Source: Dinoroseobacter sp013215265 (GTDB lineage: Bacteria > Pseudomonadota > Alphaproteobacteria > Rhodobacterales > Rhodobacteraceae). From it: 64,000 nt of DNA. Both the position numbers and the translations under genes were made by a program. The DNA lies in the NCBI GenBank assembly GCA_963691755.1, contig OY829366.1:2046001-2110000 (forward strand). Reading direction: 5' to 3'. The notes under the pieces were generated by a model. That model was not told where the DNA came from and ran no database searches. It saw only the letters and a list, made by a program, of their open reading frames with translations. Positions 1 to 8,697 of this stretch are shown here, one piece after another. Every line of letters begins with the position of its first letter. Position 1 is the stretch's first letter.

Positions 1-406
1 GTCCCATGTAAGAGCGCGCAAGCAGGTTGTCCGGGTTTATGTCCAGCGCCGCCTGATACCAGCTCATTCCTGTATCCATATCGCCCATTTTTCGGCTCAC
101 GAAACCAAGATACGTAAGTCTGCGATCGTCTAGGGCGTTTTCGAATGTGTCGAGAATACCAAGTGCACGTTCATATGCACCGCCATAAGCTAATTCGCGA
201 ACTGCATTATAGCGGTCGTCGTCGGTCAGAGCGCTGCTTTTTTCGGCATCGACACAAGTTTCTGTTTTTTCGTCCCAGACTTGCGTGCCCTCACAGTCGG
301 AACTCGTCTGGGTTTGGGTTGGGGGCGTGCTGTCATTGCTGCCCACAGCAAAGGCGAAGTTTGGGACGAGCAATAGGGTTGAGGTCAGAAGTGCGGTGCG
401 TAGCAT
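1..406 (-). CDS. Secreted TPR protein, C-terminus cut by window edge
   Basis: The reading frame is open from an ATG at 406 down to the left edge, so only about the first 135 residues are present. It starts with a clear signal peptide (MLRTALLTSTLLLVPNFAFA), followed by a short Thr/Pro/Gln linker and a Cys-containing segment. From about residue 60 there are helix-turn-helix units of TPR type: one around AYERALGILDTFENAL and a second with the signature WYQAALDINPDNLLARSYMG. The protein is therefore probably an exported or periplasmic tetratricopeptide-repeat scaffold; Roseobacter genomes hold many such small TPR proteins of unknown role. A ribosome site (AGGACA) lies about 8 bases before the ATG. 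Partner and function cannot be inferred from this fragment. Confidence 0.8.
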   Translation of the reverse strand, partial: MLRTALLTSTLLLVPNFAFAVGSNDSTPPTQTQTSSDCEGTQVWDEKTETCVDAEKSSALTDDDRYNAVRELAYGGAYERALGILDTFENALDDRRLTYLGFVSRKMGDMDTGMSWYQAALDINPDNLLARSYMG

Positions 407-460
407 TTTGTGTGTCCTGTCATTGTTCTTCCGTGAAAGTAGGTCGAACAGTGTTGGCGG

Positions 461-496
461 AAAGAAAAGGCCCGCTACCAATACTGGAAGCGGGCC
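461..496 (-). terminator. Intrinsic terminator of the 58-residue gene
   Basis: An 8-bp GC-rich stem (469-476 with 489-496, GGCCCGCT/AGCGGGCC) is followed on the minus strand by TTTTCTTT. It lies just downstream of the small secreted-protein gene and upstream of the TPR gene. Confidence 0.7.
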
Positions 497-519
497 ATTT
501 GTCTTCATAAATGTAGCGT

Positions 520-696
520 TTAGCTCGATGCGGTGGGCACGCAAACGCCAAGCGCTTCATTGAAGGTCTGGCCCTCAACACAAACACTCGCAGTCGTTTC
601 CGTCTTCATATGGCCCATTCCGCAACCTTCCATTGCAATGGCTGAAACAGGCGCCAGCGACAATACAACAGCAACAAGCGTGCACTTGATCTTCAT
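520..696 (-). CDS. Small secreted protein, 58 residues, unknown function
   Basis: The frame starts at an ATG at 696 preceded by a strong ribosome site (GGAGGAAGAGCAT) and ends in TAA at 520. The product begins with a signal peptide (MKIKCTLVAVVLSLAPVSAIA), leaving a mature peptide of about 37 residues with three Cys (one at its N-terminal end, two near the C-terminus) and a Gly/Met/His-rich patch GCGMGHM. The Cys residues suggest disulfide bonding in the periplasm, and the Met/His patch could bind a metal, but that is only inference. An intrinsic terminator lies downstream. I do not recognise the family. It sits between purB and the TPR gene on the same strand. Confidence 0.7.
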   Translation of the reverse strand: MKIKCTLVAVVLSLAPVSAIAMEGCGMGHMKTETTASVCVEGQTFNEALGVCVPTASS

Positions 697-770
697 ATGC
701 TCTTCCTCCGGATAACCTTTGGTAGTGAGACGAGAGTAGCGCGAAACACGGAGTTGAGAAGGGGTCAGAA

Positions 771-2075
771 TTATTCGGCGAAAACACGCGCAAAAATCGT
801 ATCGACATGCTTGGTGTGGTACCCCATGTCGAACTTCGCGTTGATCCCGTCTTCACCGAGGGCTGCAACCACGTCCGGATCATCCAGAAGCTGCTCACGA
901 AAATCAACCCGCTCTTCCCAGACCTTCAGGGCATTGCGCTGGACCATTGCGTAGGCGTCCTCGCGAGACACACCTGCTTGTGTAAGCGCTAAAAGTACCC
1001 GTTGGCTCATTACAAGGCCCGGGAACTTGTTCATGTTTTCAAGCATATTGTCAGGGAAGATAAGCATCTTCTCCACCACGCCCGCCAATCGGTGCAGGGC
1101 GAAATCAAGGGTGATGGTCGCGTCCGGTCCGATTGCACGCTCAACAGAGGAATGCGAGATATCACGTTCATGCCAAAGGGCTACGTTTTCCATGGCTGGA
1201 AGAACCGCCATGCGTACAAGTCGTGCGAGACCGGTAAGATTTTCGGTCAGAACCGGGTTCTTCTTGTGGGGCATCGCAGATGAACCTTTCTGTCCCATTG
1301 AGAAGAATTCTGCCCCTTCCAGAACCTCGGTCCGCTGCATGTGCCGAATTTCGACAGCGATATTTTCGATACTGCTGGCGATGACACCGAGCGTGGCAAA
1401 GAACATTGCGTGGCGGTCGCGCGGGATAACCTGCGTGCTGATCGGTTCCGCCCGAAGGCCCATCTTTTCGCAAACATGGTCTTCGACCGCAGGATCAATA
1501 TTGGCGAATGTCCCGACCGCGCCTGAGATTGCGCCAGTGGCAACTTCCCATTTGGCCTTTTCCAGACGGTTCTTGTTGCGGTCCATCTCGGCGTAAAAAC
1601 GGGCAAAGGTCAGACCCATCGTGGTGGGTTCTGCGTGGATGCCATGGGACCTGCCGACACGCACTGTATCTTTGTGCTCGTAAGCTCGTGTTTTCAATGC
1701 AGCGAGAACGCGGTCCATACCTTCAAGAAGAATATCTGCTGCGCGCACCAGTTGAACGTTCAGCGTTGTGTCCAGCACATCCGAACTGGTCATACCTTGG
1801 TGAACAAACCGGGCTTCTTCACTTCCGACATGTTCGGCAAGATGGGTCAGGAACGCGATTACGTCATGTTTGGTGACGGCCTCAATCTCATCGATACGTG
1901 CCACGTCAAACTCGACGTCCTTCGCTTTCCAGACCGCATCGGCATTTTCCCGGGGGATCACACCCAGGTCTGCCTGAGCGTCGCAGGCATGGGCCTCGAT
2001 CTCAAACCAGATCCGGAACTTGGTTTCTGGTGACCAGTTTGCGACCATGTCTGGACGGGAATAGCGCGGGATCAT
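771..2075 (-). CDS. purB: Adenylosuccinate lyase
   Basis: Fumarase/aspartase-superfamily enzyme of purine synthesis. It splits SAICAR to AICAR plus fumarate, and adenylosuccinate to AMP plus fumarate, in the cytoplasm. The 434-residue length is normal for bacterial PurB. Seen in the sequence: the first conserved region with HQGMTSSDV (residues 92-100), the GRSHGIHAEP region around 141-150, and the superfamily signature GSSAMPHKKNP at 264-274, whose Ser lies in the mobile catalytic loop. The start MIPRYSRP is the usual one for alphaproteobacterial PurB. The gene stands alone, divergent from the DUF6314-like gene, with about 200 bp between them for both promoters. Confidence 0.98.
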   Translation of the reverse strand: MIPRYSRPDMVANWSPETKFRIWFEIEAHACDAQADLGVIPRENADAVWKAKDVEFDVARIDEIEAVTKHDVIAFLTHLAEHVGSEEARFVHQGMTSSDVLDTTLNVQLVRAADILLEGMDRVLAALKTRAYEHKDTVRVGRSHGIHAEPTTMGLTFARFYAEMDRNKNRLEKAKWEVATGAISGAVGTFANIDPAVEDHVCEKMGLRAEPISTQVIPRDRHAMFFATLGVIASSIENIAVEIRHMQRTEVLEGAEFFSMGQKGSSAMPHKKNPVLTENLTGLARLVRMAVLPAMENVALWHERDISHSSVERAIGPDATITLDFALHRLAGVVEKMLIFPDNMLENMNKFPGLVMSQRVLLALTQAGVSREDAYAMVQRNALKVWEERVDFREQLLDDPDVVAALGEDGINAKFDMGYHTKHVDTIFARVFAE

Positions 2076-2281
2076 AGCGGGGCCTCATGGGTGTTCTACG
2101 GTTGCGGGCGGTCTAGGCGTGTTATCAATGAATGCCAAGGGGACGGGGGGTCGCGTTGTTCTAGAGTTGTGCCGAAACGCGAGACTTGGGCTTATACTGG
2201 AAAGAAAACCTGACCGGGATTGCCTTGAGCTGTTCCTTTCGACACATGGTCAGAACGCGTACGTCAAGGATGATTGGCATT

Positions 2282-2713
2282 ATGGAAGCATCGGGCAATA
2301 TGCCGACAAAGATTGACGATTTTGTCGGACATTGGCGGATTGACCGCCGGATTGAGGATGCGTTGGGGGCAAACGGTCAGTTTGTCGGTAGGGCTTCCAT
2401 TTCACCGGACACAAACACAGCTTGCAATTACTGCGAGACAGGCACGTTGCGATTGGGTGAGACATCGTTTGAAGCGGAGCGTCGTTACAGATGGATAGAA
2501 ACAGCACCCGCTCTTTTGTCCATCTTCTTCGATGACGGACGATTTTTTCACAGCTTTTCGCTATCGCCGAAGGTGGAAGCGACCCACGATTGTCCGCCTG
2601 ACTGGTATGAGGTGCGATATGATTTTACCGATTGGCCTGTTTGGTCAGCGCGTTGGCGCGTCACCGGTCCTCGCAAAGACTACATAATGAAAAGCCGGTA
2701 TATGCCCGAGTAG
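2282..2713 (+). CDS. DUF6314-like family protein
   Basis: A 143-residue soluble protein resembling the DUF6314 family: F-x-G-x-W-x-x-x-R near the N-terminus, a central region with a Glu/Gly turn and an A-x-x-R-Y-x-W strand, then DDGRFFHSFS, a Pro-Asp-Trp-Tyr motif and the C-terminal GPRKDYIMKSRY. The pattern of alternating strands suggests a small lipocalin-like beta barrel, but function is unknown. I chose the ATG at 2282 because AAGGA lies 11 bases upstream. An ATG at 2300 (MPTKIDDF) is also reasonable; the frame extends upstream to 2186 without family-like residues. No operon partner is apparent; bioY follows after about 245 bp. Confidence 0.8.
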   Translation: MEASGNMPTKIDDFVGHWRIDRRIEDALGANGQFVGRASISPDTNTACNYCETGTLRLGETSFEAERRYRWIETAPALLSIFFDDGRFFHSFSLSPKVEATHDCPPDWYEVRYDFTDWPVWSARWRVTGPRKDYIMKSRYMPE

Positions 2714-2958
2714 ACCTCGGCGCGGCCCAAGTCGGTCTGCTCCGGATGCCCTAATATTTGCTTTTCTGCCCCCCGTTTTCCAAGCCTTGGCATCTAGAAA
2801 CCGGTTCAGCGCCCGGTGTTTGGTGCGAGAACGTCTCAGAAACTTGCTGAATAATGCCATTGTCGGGCGCTACCATAGGCCCTTCGGCGCAAATTCGCTT
2901 GCACCCCCTGCGCTCCATACGGCATGACGAGCCGAGAGATAGACAACCGGAGGGCAAA

Positions 2959-3564
2959 ATGGCCTTAGCGATGAACGACAAAGTGCTGAGCGAAGCAGTT
3001 TGGCAAACCGAAGGGACAGGCTTGTGGGTCAAGCGTGCAGCGCTTGTGGCGCTTGGCGTTGCCTTTCTGACTGTATTTGCACAGATCAAGTTGATGATCC
3101 CACCAAGCCCCGTGCCTGTCACCATGGGCACCTTTGCGGTTCTGACCATCGGGGCGGCCTATGGCCCCCGTCTCGGGCTCACCACGATCATCGCCTATCT
3201 TCTGGTTGGCGCGGCCGGTTTTGATGTTTTCGCCTCTTCGACGGCTGAACTGAACGGTCTTGAATACATGATGGGTGGTACAGGCGGTTACCTGATCGGG
3301 TACGTTCTGGCCACGGTTGCACTGGGCATGGCTGCGCGTGCGGGTTGGGATCGCTCCGTGGTGCTGATGGCGGCCGCGATGCTGATCGGCAACGCGCTGA
3401 TCTACATCCCGGGTGTTGCATATCTTGGCGTGCTTTACGGTTGGGATAAACCAATCCTTGAATGGGGTCTGACCCCGTTCCTGATCGGCGATGCCATGAA
3501 GCTGGCACTTGCAGCGTTGATCCTGCCACTGGCTTGGAAGCTTGTGGGCAAAGCCCGCGGCTAA
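2959..3564 (+). CDS. bioY: Biotin ECF transporter substrate-binding protein BioY
   Basis: Integral membrane S-component that binds biotin for uptake. In many alphaproteobacteria it works with BioMN or as a solitary transporter. The 201-residue product has about six hydrophobic segments. It shows family hallmarks: the long hydrophobic helix ending in KLMIPPSPVPVTMGTF, the segment YLLVGAAGFDVFA, the motif GGTGGYLIGYV and a C-terminal helix with GDAMKLALAA. The ATG at 2959 is preceded by CGGAGGG. No bioM or bioN is adjacent. I searched the 245-bp leader for the BioR palindrome (TTATnnATAA type) and saw none. Confidence 0.95.
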   Translation: MALAMNDKVLSEAVWQTEGTGLWVKRAALVALGVAFLTVFAQIKLMIPPSPVPVTMGTFAVLTIGAAYGPRLGLTTIIAYLLVGAAGFDVFASSTAELNGLEYMMGGTGGYLIGYVLATVALGMAARAGWDRSVVLMAAAMLIGNALIYIPGVAYLGVLYGWDKPILEWGLTPFLIGDAMKLALAALILPLAWKLVGKARG

Positions 3565-3584
3565 GGACCTGCACATATGATTTG

Positions 3585-3615
3585 AAAGGCCGCTCCTTGT
3601 CGAGCGGCCTTTTTG
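3585..3615. terminator. Bidirectional intrinsic terminator between convergent genes
   Basis: AAAGGCCGCT and AGCGGCCTTTTT form a 9-10 bp stem with a short loop and flanking A and T runs. It serves bioY on the plus strand and could also stop the minus-strand hydrolase gene ending at 3618. Confidence 0.85.
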
Positions 3616-3617
3616 TT

Positions 3618-4835
3618 TCAGCTGGTCTGGAGCAGCTTTGTGTCGACCCGCGCGCCTTGTTCGAGCGTTTTGTGCACAGGGCACTTGTCTGCAATCTCCA
3701 GAAGTCTTGCGCGCTGCGCGTCATCCAGATCGCCTTCCAGCTTTAGTATTCTGGTGAAGGTATCAATCTTTGACCGGCCGACTTCGGCATCCTGCGCGTG
3801 AACTTTGTCATGGGTGACGTCCACCGAGACATGTTTGAGCGGCCAGCCCTTGCGACGCGCATACATGCGCACGGTCATAGAGGTGCAGGCGCCAAGCCCT
3901 GCCGCCAGAAACTGGTAAGGGGTCAGGCCGCGATCCGTACCACCATAGGCCATGGGTTCATCGGCAAGCACATGGTGTTTTGGACCCGCGGCAACATCCT
4001 GAAGAAACCCGGCCGGATCAGCCTCCGACACGCGCGTCACACCTTCAGGCGCGCCAATCGGCGGGGCAGGTGGGCGCAGATCAAGATAGCGCGATACCCA
4101 GGCGGCGATCACCTCGGCTGCATATTCAGCGTCTTCCCCACGCGTGATCAGGTGATCAGCATTGTCGAGCGTGACAAAGCTTTTGGGGTGTTTGGCCGCC
4201 ACAAAAATCTGCGTGGCGTTTTCGACCCCGACGATGTCATCCAAGGGCGCGTGCATCACCAGAAGGGCTGATTTCATGTTCTGTATATGTGAGACGAGTT
4301 TTTCCGCAGCAACATCATGCAGAAAGTCACGACCAATCATGATGGGGCGCCCGCCGAGATGAACCGCTGCTGAACCTTTTTCCTCAATCTCCGCGATTGC
4401 ATCTCCGAAGTTATGCGTGACATGACCGGGATCAAACGGAGCCCCCAGCGTCACAACCGCTTTAACCCCTTCAATTTCATCGGCTACCCGCAGAACTGCG
4501 GCGCCGCCCAGCGAGTGCCCGATCAGCAGTGATGGCGCCATACCGCGCTGTGCGAGCGCAGCCGCAGCAGCCTTCAAATCTTGTGCGTTCGTCGTGAAGG
4601 TTGTGTTCTTGAACTCTCCTTTCGAATGTCCAAGGCCGGTAAAGTCAAACCGCAGCACCGCAATTCCTAAGGAAGCAAGGCGACCTGCTATGCGCCGGGC
4701 GGCAGGGATGTCTTTGGAGCACGTAAAGCAATGCGCAAAGAGCGCGGTCGCCAGATGTGGACCATCAGGCAGATCAAGGCGTGCAGCCAGGGTGTGTCCG
4801 GAGTGGCCGGAAAAAGTTATGCGTTCGGTGGGCAT
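3618..4835 (-). CDS. Bifunctional alpha/beta hydrolase - OsmC family fusion protein
   Basis: A two-domain protein of 405 residues. The N-terminal ~250 residues are an alpha/beta hydrolase with the nucleophile elbow GHSLGG (about residue 107) after a typical HCFTCSKD oxyanion region. A late-strand Asp (HAPLDDIV) and His (NADHLITR) complete a plausible Ser-Asp-His triad. The C-terminal ~145 residues are an OsmC/Ohr-like fold with GLGACTSMTVRMYARRKGW carrying one conserved Cys and a second Cys in ADKCPVHKTL; OsmC proteins reduce organic hydroperoxides with such a Cys pair. This fusion is a known architecture, but the joint substrate is not established. The start at 4835 (MPTERITF) has a GAAAGG ribosome site; the frame runs 19 codons further upstream without family sequence. 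Confidence 0.93.
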   Translation of the reverse strand: MPTERITFSGHSGHTLAARLDLPDGPHLATALFAHCFTCSKDIPAARRIAGRLASLGIAVLRFDFTGLGHSKGEFKNTTFTTNAQDLKAAAAALAQRGMAPSLLIGHSLGGAAVLRVADEIEGVKAVVTLGAPFDPGHVTHNFGDAIAEIEEKGSAAVHLGGRPIMIGRDFLHDVAAEKLVSHIQNMKSALLVMHAPLDDIVGVENATQIFVAAKHPKSFVTLDNADHLITRGEDAEYAAEVIAAWVSRYLDLRPPAPPIGAPEGVTRVSEADPAGFLQDVAAGPKHHVLADEPMAYGGTDRGLTPYQFLAAGLGACTSMTVRMYARRKGWPLKHVSVDVTHDKVHAQDAEVGRSKIDTFTRILKLEGDLDDAQRARLLEIADKCPVHKTLEQGARVDTKLLQTS

Positions 4836-5075
4836 CTCGTGGCCTTTCAAGCGTGTTGGCTGAAAGGTGGCGGGCCGAGGCAAAGCGCGCAAGACGTGTT
4901 ACAGGCACGTCGCGCGGAGGTGAGAGGTTTTGCGTAACCGGTGAGCGCTTCAGTCCTGCGGTTGCGCTTCGCCTGTGATCTCAACGTTGATTTTATCTGC
5001 AGACCGGAACACGTGATGGCAGATCCTGTGCGGAGCTCTCCTTTGGCGACAAAGGTTCAAGGCGCGCAAACGTTG

Positions 5076-6419
5076 TTAGGTCAAACCCATCAGCGCAGCG
5101 TCCCATGGATATTTGGACAGGTTTTCATACCCGTCTTCGGTGATCACCACCTGATCTTCCAGCTTGATCGAGAAATCGCCACCTTCGGGGGACGCGAGGA
5201 CTTCTACGCACAAGCACTGCCCCACTTGCAATTCGTAATCGAATGCGCCGGGTACCATCTTGTCGGGGTACGCAACCAAAGGCCATTCATCGCACAATCC
5301 AACCCCGTGCATCAGGCAGCCATATTTCTGCTTCTGCATATTGTCTGGAAGAACATGGGTGTTGCGGCACAAATCCTCGATATTCACACCCGGTTTCAGC
5401 ATTTCCATATTTTTTTCAACGTGTTCAACGGCGATCTTCATAGCGTCGATCATATCAGGGCGTGGTTTCTCATCGCCGATCCACCAGGTTCGGCTCATAT
5501 CGCAGCAGATCCCGTATGTGCCGACCAGATCGGTATCAAAGGCCAGGATTTCATTATTGTTAACAATACGTGGCCCGCATTCCTGAAACCACGGATTGGT
5601 GCGCGGTCCGCTGGTCAAAAGCCGTGTTTCGATCCATTCCCCGCCGCGTTTGATATTTTCAGCATGCAGGACCGCCCAAACGTCATCCTCGGAGACATTG
5701 CCAAGGGGGATGTTTTCGCGTGCAAAACGCTCCATCTCGAACATCGCCATTTCGCAGGCATGGACCGAACATCTCATGGCTTTGATCTCGTCGGGTCCTT
5801 TGATCGCGCGTGCTTTTTCGGTCAGTTCTTCGCCCGGCATGACCGTAAAACCCTGAGCCTCCAGCGCGCGCAGGCCATGGATCATGGGTTTGTCTACGCC
5901 CAAACGCATATTACCGCCGCCATGCTCACGGATTAGATCGCGTACTTCTCCCGAGAACCTGTCTGCAGCCACATCGATCTTATCGCCCCTGTCGAAGTAA
6001 AAAAGATCAGCACCAGAGCGAGCCTCACGCACAAGTGGGTTGAAGGAGGACAGGAACGGCGCGTTCTTATAGTCCCAAATAACCATATAACCATCGGCGC
6101 AGACCAAAAGCGCGCGGAATGGATTGTGGGTGTTCCAAAGCTGCATATTGGTCGAGTCGCTCGCATAGCGAACGTTCAGCGGGTCAAACATCAAAATGCC
6201 CCCATAGTCCCGTTCGGCCACGTGGCTCACGAGCCGATCAAGACGGAACTGACGCATATTTGCGAGGTTGGGCAATTCTATCCCGGCCGTTTCAAATTCG
6301 CGAAAAGCAAGTTGGGTCGGGCCAATTTCGATGCGGTTTGCATTGTTTGGACTGCCGTCGCCCAAAGTTGCACCACGAGACGGGTCGATCTTTCGCGTGT
6401 CTCTGTAATGCGTGTTCAT
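5076..6419 (-). CDS. dddP: Dimethylsulfoniopropionate lyase DddP
   Basis: Cleaves the algal osmolyte DMSP to dimethyl sulfide and acrylate. The fold is that of M24 'pita-bread' metallopeptidases, turned to lyase chemistry. The 447-residue protein starts MNTHYRDTRKIDPSRGATLG and matches characterised roseobacter DddP proteins along its length, from recall. Counted from this start, the metal ligands known from the DddP structure fall at the expected numbers: D295 and D297 (AFDTD), D307 (CCDMS), H371 (MHGVG), E406 (CVEV) and E421 (KLEDQ). The product is cytoplasmic. The gene is monocistronic here; no dddR-like regulator or acuI/acuK is adjacent. The start at 6419 was chosen by family alignment, leaving about 270 bp upstream for a promoter; the frame itself extends 24 codons further. 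Confidence 0.96.
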   Translation of the reverse strand: MNTHYRDTRKIDPSRGATLGDGSPNNANRIEIGPTQLAFREFETAGIELPNLANMRQFRLDRLVSHVAERDYGGILMFDPLNVRYASDSTNMQLWNTHNPFRALLVCADGYMVIWDYKNAPFLSSFNPLVREARSGADLFYFDRGDKIDVAADRFSGEVRDLIREHGGGNMRLGVDKPMIHGLRALEAQGFTVMPGEELTEKARAIKGPDEIKAMRCSVHACEMAMFEMERFARENIPLGNVSEDDVWAVLHAENIKRGGEWIETRLLTSGPRTNPWFQECGPRIVNNNEILAFDTDLVGTYGICCDMSRTWWIGDEKPRPDMIDAMKIAVEHVEKNMEMLKPGVNIEDLCRNTHVLPDNMQKQKYGCLMHGVGLCDEWPLVAYPDKMVPGAFDYELQVGQCLCVEVLASPEGGDFSIKLEDQVVITEDGYENLSKYPWDAALMGLT

Positions 6420-6686
6420 TATTATACCTCCCATCACCTTGGCAGGCATGTTTTCGTGGATTGTTGATTTGGTCCTTGCGAAAACCGACACGGTCGGGTG
6501 TCGTTTTTTTGCGAAATTTTCGTCGATAAATGCGGGGCCGTCACAGAAGCGAGCCTATCGCCTGTCTCAAAAAAGCGCGGTGTGCGGTCCGCGTGAGACA
6601 GGAGCCACGTGTGGCCGAACACGCTCCTATACTTGTATTTCCGCTCAAGAAACCAAAATGCAACTCTTACGGATATGGCGGTCGAT

Positions 6687-7061
6687 TTACCCGGCGGCTT
6701 GCGCGACTTTGACAATCAGGGCGAGCAGGCCGGAGTTGTTGGATAGAAGCCCATCCATCTCGCCCTCGAAAAACAATGAGTTCGCCAGTGCTGTCAGATT
6801 GACCGCGGACATGAAGACCATCGCCGCGAGTGCGCGGGGAAGGCTGCGTCCAAAACAGATCGAAAGCGCGAGCAGTGCCATGCCAAACGGAAAGGCAACC
6901 AGCAACAGGAGCGCCGTGATAGCATCGTTCAGGCGACGCGCAGTACGGTGCTCTTGGGCCGCGCGTTCACGAAGACTGTGCATCGCACGGTTTTTATTAT
7001 GGTCCTCCCGAAGAGGGGCGCGTTCGTTTTTGTCGTCATGAAAAGCAATCGTCTGAGTCAT
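6687..7061 (-). CDS. Small membrane protein of unknown function
   Basis: A 124-residue product with a charged, Arg/His-rich cytosolic N-terminus (about 45 residues) followed by two hydrophobic segments: roughly 46-69 (ITALLLLVAFPFGMALLALS) and 75-93 (LAAMVFMSAVNLTALANSL). A short amphipathic C-terminus follows. I do not recognise a family. The arrangement is that of a two-helix hairpin anchored in the inner membrane. It lies between dddP and glnA on the same strand with gaps of over 150 bp on both sides, so it is probably transcribed on its own. Codon use resembles the neighbours, supporting a real gene. Confidence 0.65.
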   Translation of the reverse strand: MTQTIAFHDDKNERAPLREDHNKNRAMHSLRERAAQEHRTARRLNDAITALLLLVAFPFGMALLALSICFGRSLPRALAAMVFMSAVNLTALANSLFFEGEMDGLLSNNSGLLALIVKVAQAAG

Positions 7062-7162
7062 ATCGGATGCCTGCCCGGTTTAATTTCGCAATATCCAGCT
7101 AAGCAGACAAGGCGGCAGGAATATGATCAAAGCGCGGCATTTAAGCGTGAAAGGCTTGGCCG

Positions 7163-7193
7163 AATAAAGAAAGGGCGACCCGAAGGCCGCCCT
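7163..7193 (-). terminator. Intrinsic terminator of glnB-glnA
   Basis: AGGGCG and CGCCCT (7172-7193) pair around a CC-CGAA-GG core. On the minus strand the stem is followed by TTTCTTTATT. It lies 25 bp downstream of the glnA stop. Confidence 0.75.
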
Positions 7194-7217
7194 CTATCAC
7201 AAAGATGCCGTAGAGCT

Positions 7218-8624
7218 TTAGCAGCTGTAGTACATCTTGAATTCCATTGGGTGAGGCGTGTGCTCATAGGCGAAGATCTCTTCCCACTTGAGCTCCATGT
7301 AGCCTTCCAACTGGTCTTTGGTGAACACGTCACCGGCCAGCAGGAACTCGTGATCTGCTTCGAGGGCTTCCATGGCTTCACGCAGGCTTGCGCAAACAGT
7401 TGGAATACCAGCCAGTTCTTCTGGCGGCAGATCATAGAGGTCTTTGTCGGAAGACTCGCCCGGGTGGATCTTGTTGGTGATCCCGTCGAGGCCCGCCATA
7501 AGAAGTGCCGCAAAGCACAGATATGGGTTTGCCGATGGATCAGGGAACCGTGCTTCCACGCGCTTGGCCTTAGGCGATTCTGCCCATGGAATACGAACGC
7601 AGCCCGAACGGTTACGTGCCGAGTAGGCGCGCAGAACAGGAGCTTCAAACCCGGGGATCAAACGCTTGTAAGAGTTGGTCGATGGGTTGGTGAACGCGTT
7701 CAGAGCTTTTGCGTGCTTCAGGATGCCGCCAATGAAATACAGCGCTTCCATAGACAGGTCTGCATACTGGTCACCAGCAAAGAGCGGTGCGCCGTCTTTC
7801 CAGATCGACATGTTTACGTGCATGCCAGTTCCGTTGTCGCCTGCAATTGGCTTTGGCATGAAGGTTGCCGACTTGCCATAAGCATGCGCCACGTTGTGGA
7901 TGACATACTTATACTTTTGCAGTTCATCTGCCTGCTTGGTCAGAGAGTTAAAGATCAGGCCCAGCTCATGCTGACAGGACGCCACTTCGTGGTGGTGTTT
8001 ATCAACTTTCATGCCGATGCGCTTCATCGTGGAGAGCATCTCAGAGCGCAGATCCTGCGCCGCGTCAGTTGGGTTCACGGGGAAGTAGCCGCCCTTGACG
8101 CCAGGACGATGGCCCATGTTGCCCATCTCATACTCGGTGTCGGTGTTCCAGGACGCGTCCTGGGCATCAACTTCGTAGGAGACTTTGTTCATTTCTGTGG
8201 AGAAACGCACATCGTCGAAGAGGAAGAATTCGGCTTCCGGGCCAAAGTAGGCTGTGTCGCCGATGCCAGATGCCTTCAGATAGGCTTCCGCTTTTTCGGC
8301 GGTCGAACGTGGGTCGCGCTCATAGGCTTCACCAGTGTCAGGCTCGACGATCGAGCAGTGAATACACATGGTTTTTTCCGCATAGAACGGGTCGATGTAG
8401 GCGCTTCCGGTGTCGGGCATCAGTTTCATGTCCGACTGATCGATCGACTTCCAGCCTGCAATGGAGGAGCCGTCAAACATGAAGCCTTCGTCGAGGAAGT
8501 CGGCGTCGACCTGGTCGGCCATAACCGTCACGTGCTGAAGTTTACCACGCGGGTCGGTGAAGCGAATATCGACGTATTCGACCTCTTCGTCCTTGATGGT
8601 GGACAATACGGCGTCTTTGCTCAT
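7218..8624 (-). CDS. glnA: Type I glutamine synthetase
   Basis: Condenses ammonium and glutamate to glutamine with ATP, the central step of ammonium assimilation. The 468 residues match the GSI-beta length. Seen: the N-terminal loop FDGSSIAGW (50-58), the active-site FGPEAEFF (128-135), HHEVASCQHE (211-220), the ATP site NGTGMHVNMS, NRSGCVRIP and EARFPDPSANPY. Tyr397 in KDLYDLP is the adenylylation site, at the same number as in E. coli, so activity is probably controlled by GlnE. The start at 8624 fits the family and has a GGGAGCTGC ribosome site; the frame runs 51 codons further into glnB. It follows glnB by 73 bp, the usual alphaproteobacterial glnBA operon. Confidence 0.98.
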   Translation of the reverse strand: MSKDAVLSTIKDEEVEYVDIRFTDPRGKLQHVTVMADQVDADFLDEGFMFDGSSIAGWKSIDQSDMKLMPDTGSAYIDPFYAEKTMCIHCSIVEPDTGEAYERDPRSTAEKAEAYLKASGIGDTAYFGPEAEFFLFDDVRFSTEMNKVSYEVDAQDASWNTDTEYEMGNMGHRPGVKGGYFPVNPTDAAQDLRSEMLSTMKRIGMKVDKHHHEVASCQHELGLIFNSLTKQADELQKYKYVIHNVAHAYGKSATFMPKPIAGDNGTGMHVNMSIWKDGAPLFAGDQYADLSMEALYFIGGILKHAKALNAFTNPSTNSYKRLIPGFEAPVLRAYSARNRSGCVRIPWAESPKAKRVEARFPDPSANPYLCFAALLMAGLDGITNKIHPGESSDKDLYDLPPEELAGIPTVCASLREAMEALEADHEFLLAGDVFTKDQLEGYMELKWEEIFAYEHTPHPMEFKMYYSC

Positions 8625-8697
8625 TTGCAGCTCCCTTTCGGTCGTTTGCTGTGACCCGAAGGATGGGTCGATGGTCAATATGTTTGGGGATTCGGGA

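Noticed and set aside
2714..2958. BioR operator or other riboswitch-like element before bioY
   Set aside because: No TTATnnATAA palindrome and no convincing structured leader could be found by eye.
6948..8654. 568-codon plus-strand open frame
   Set aside because: It lies opposite glnA, whose family identity is certain; the frame is a by-product of high GC at third positions.
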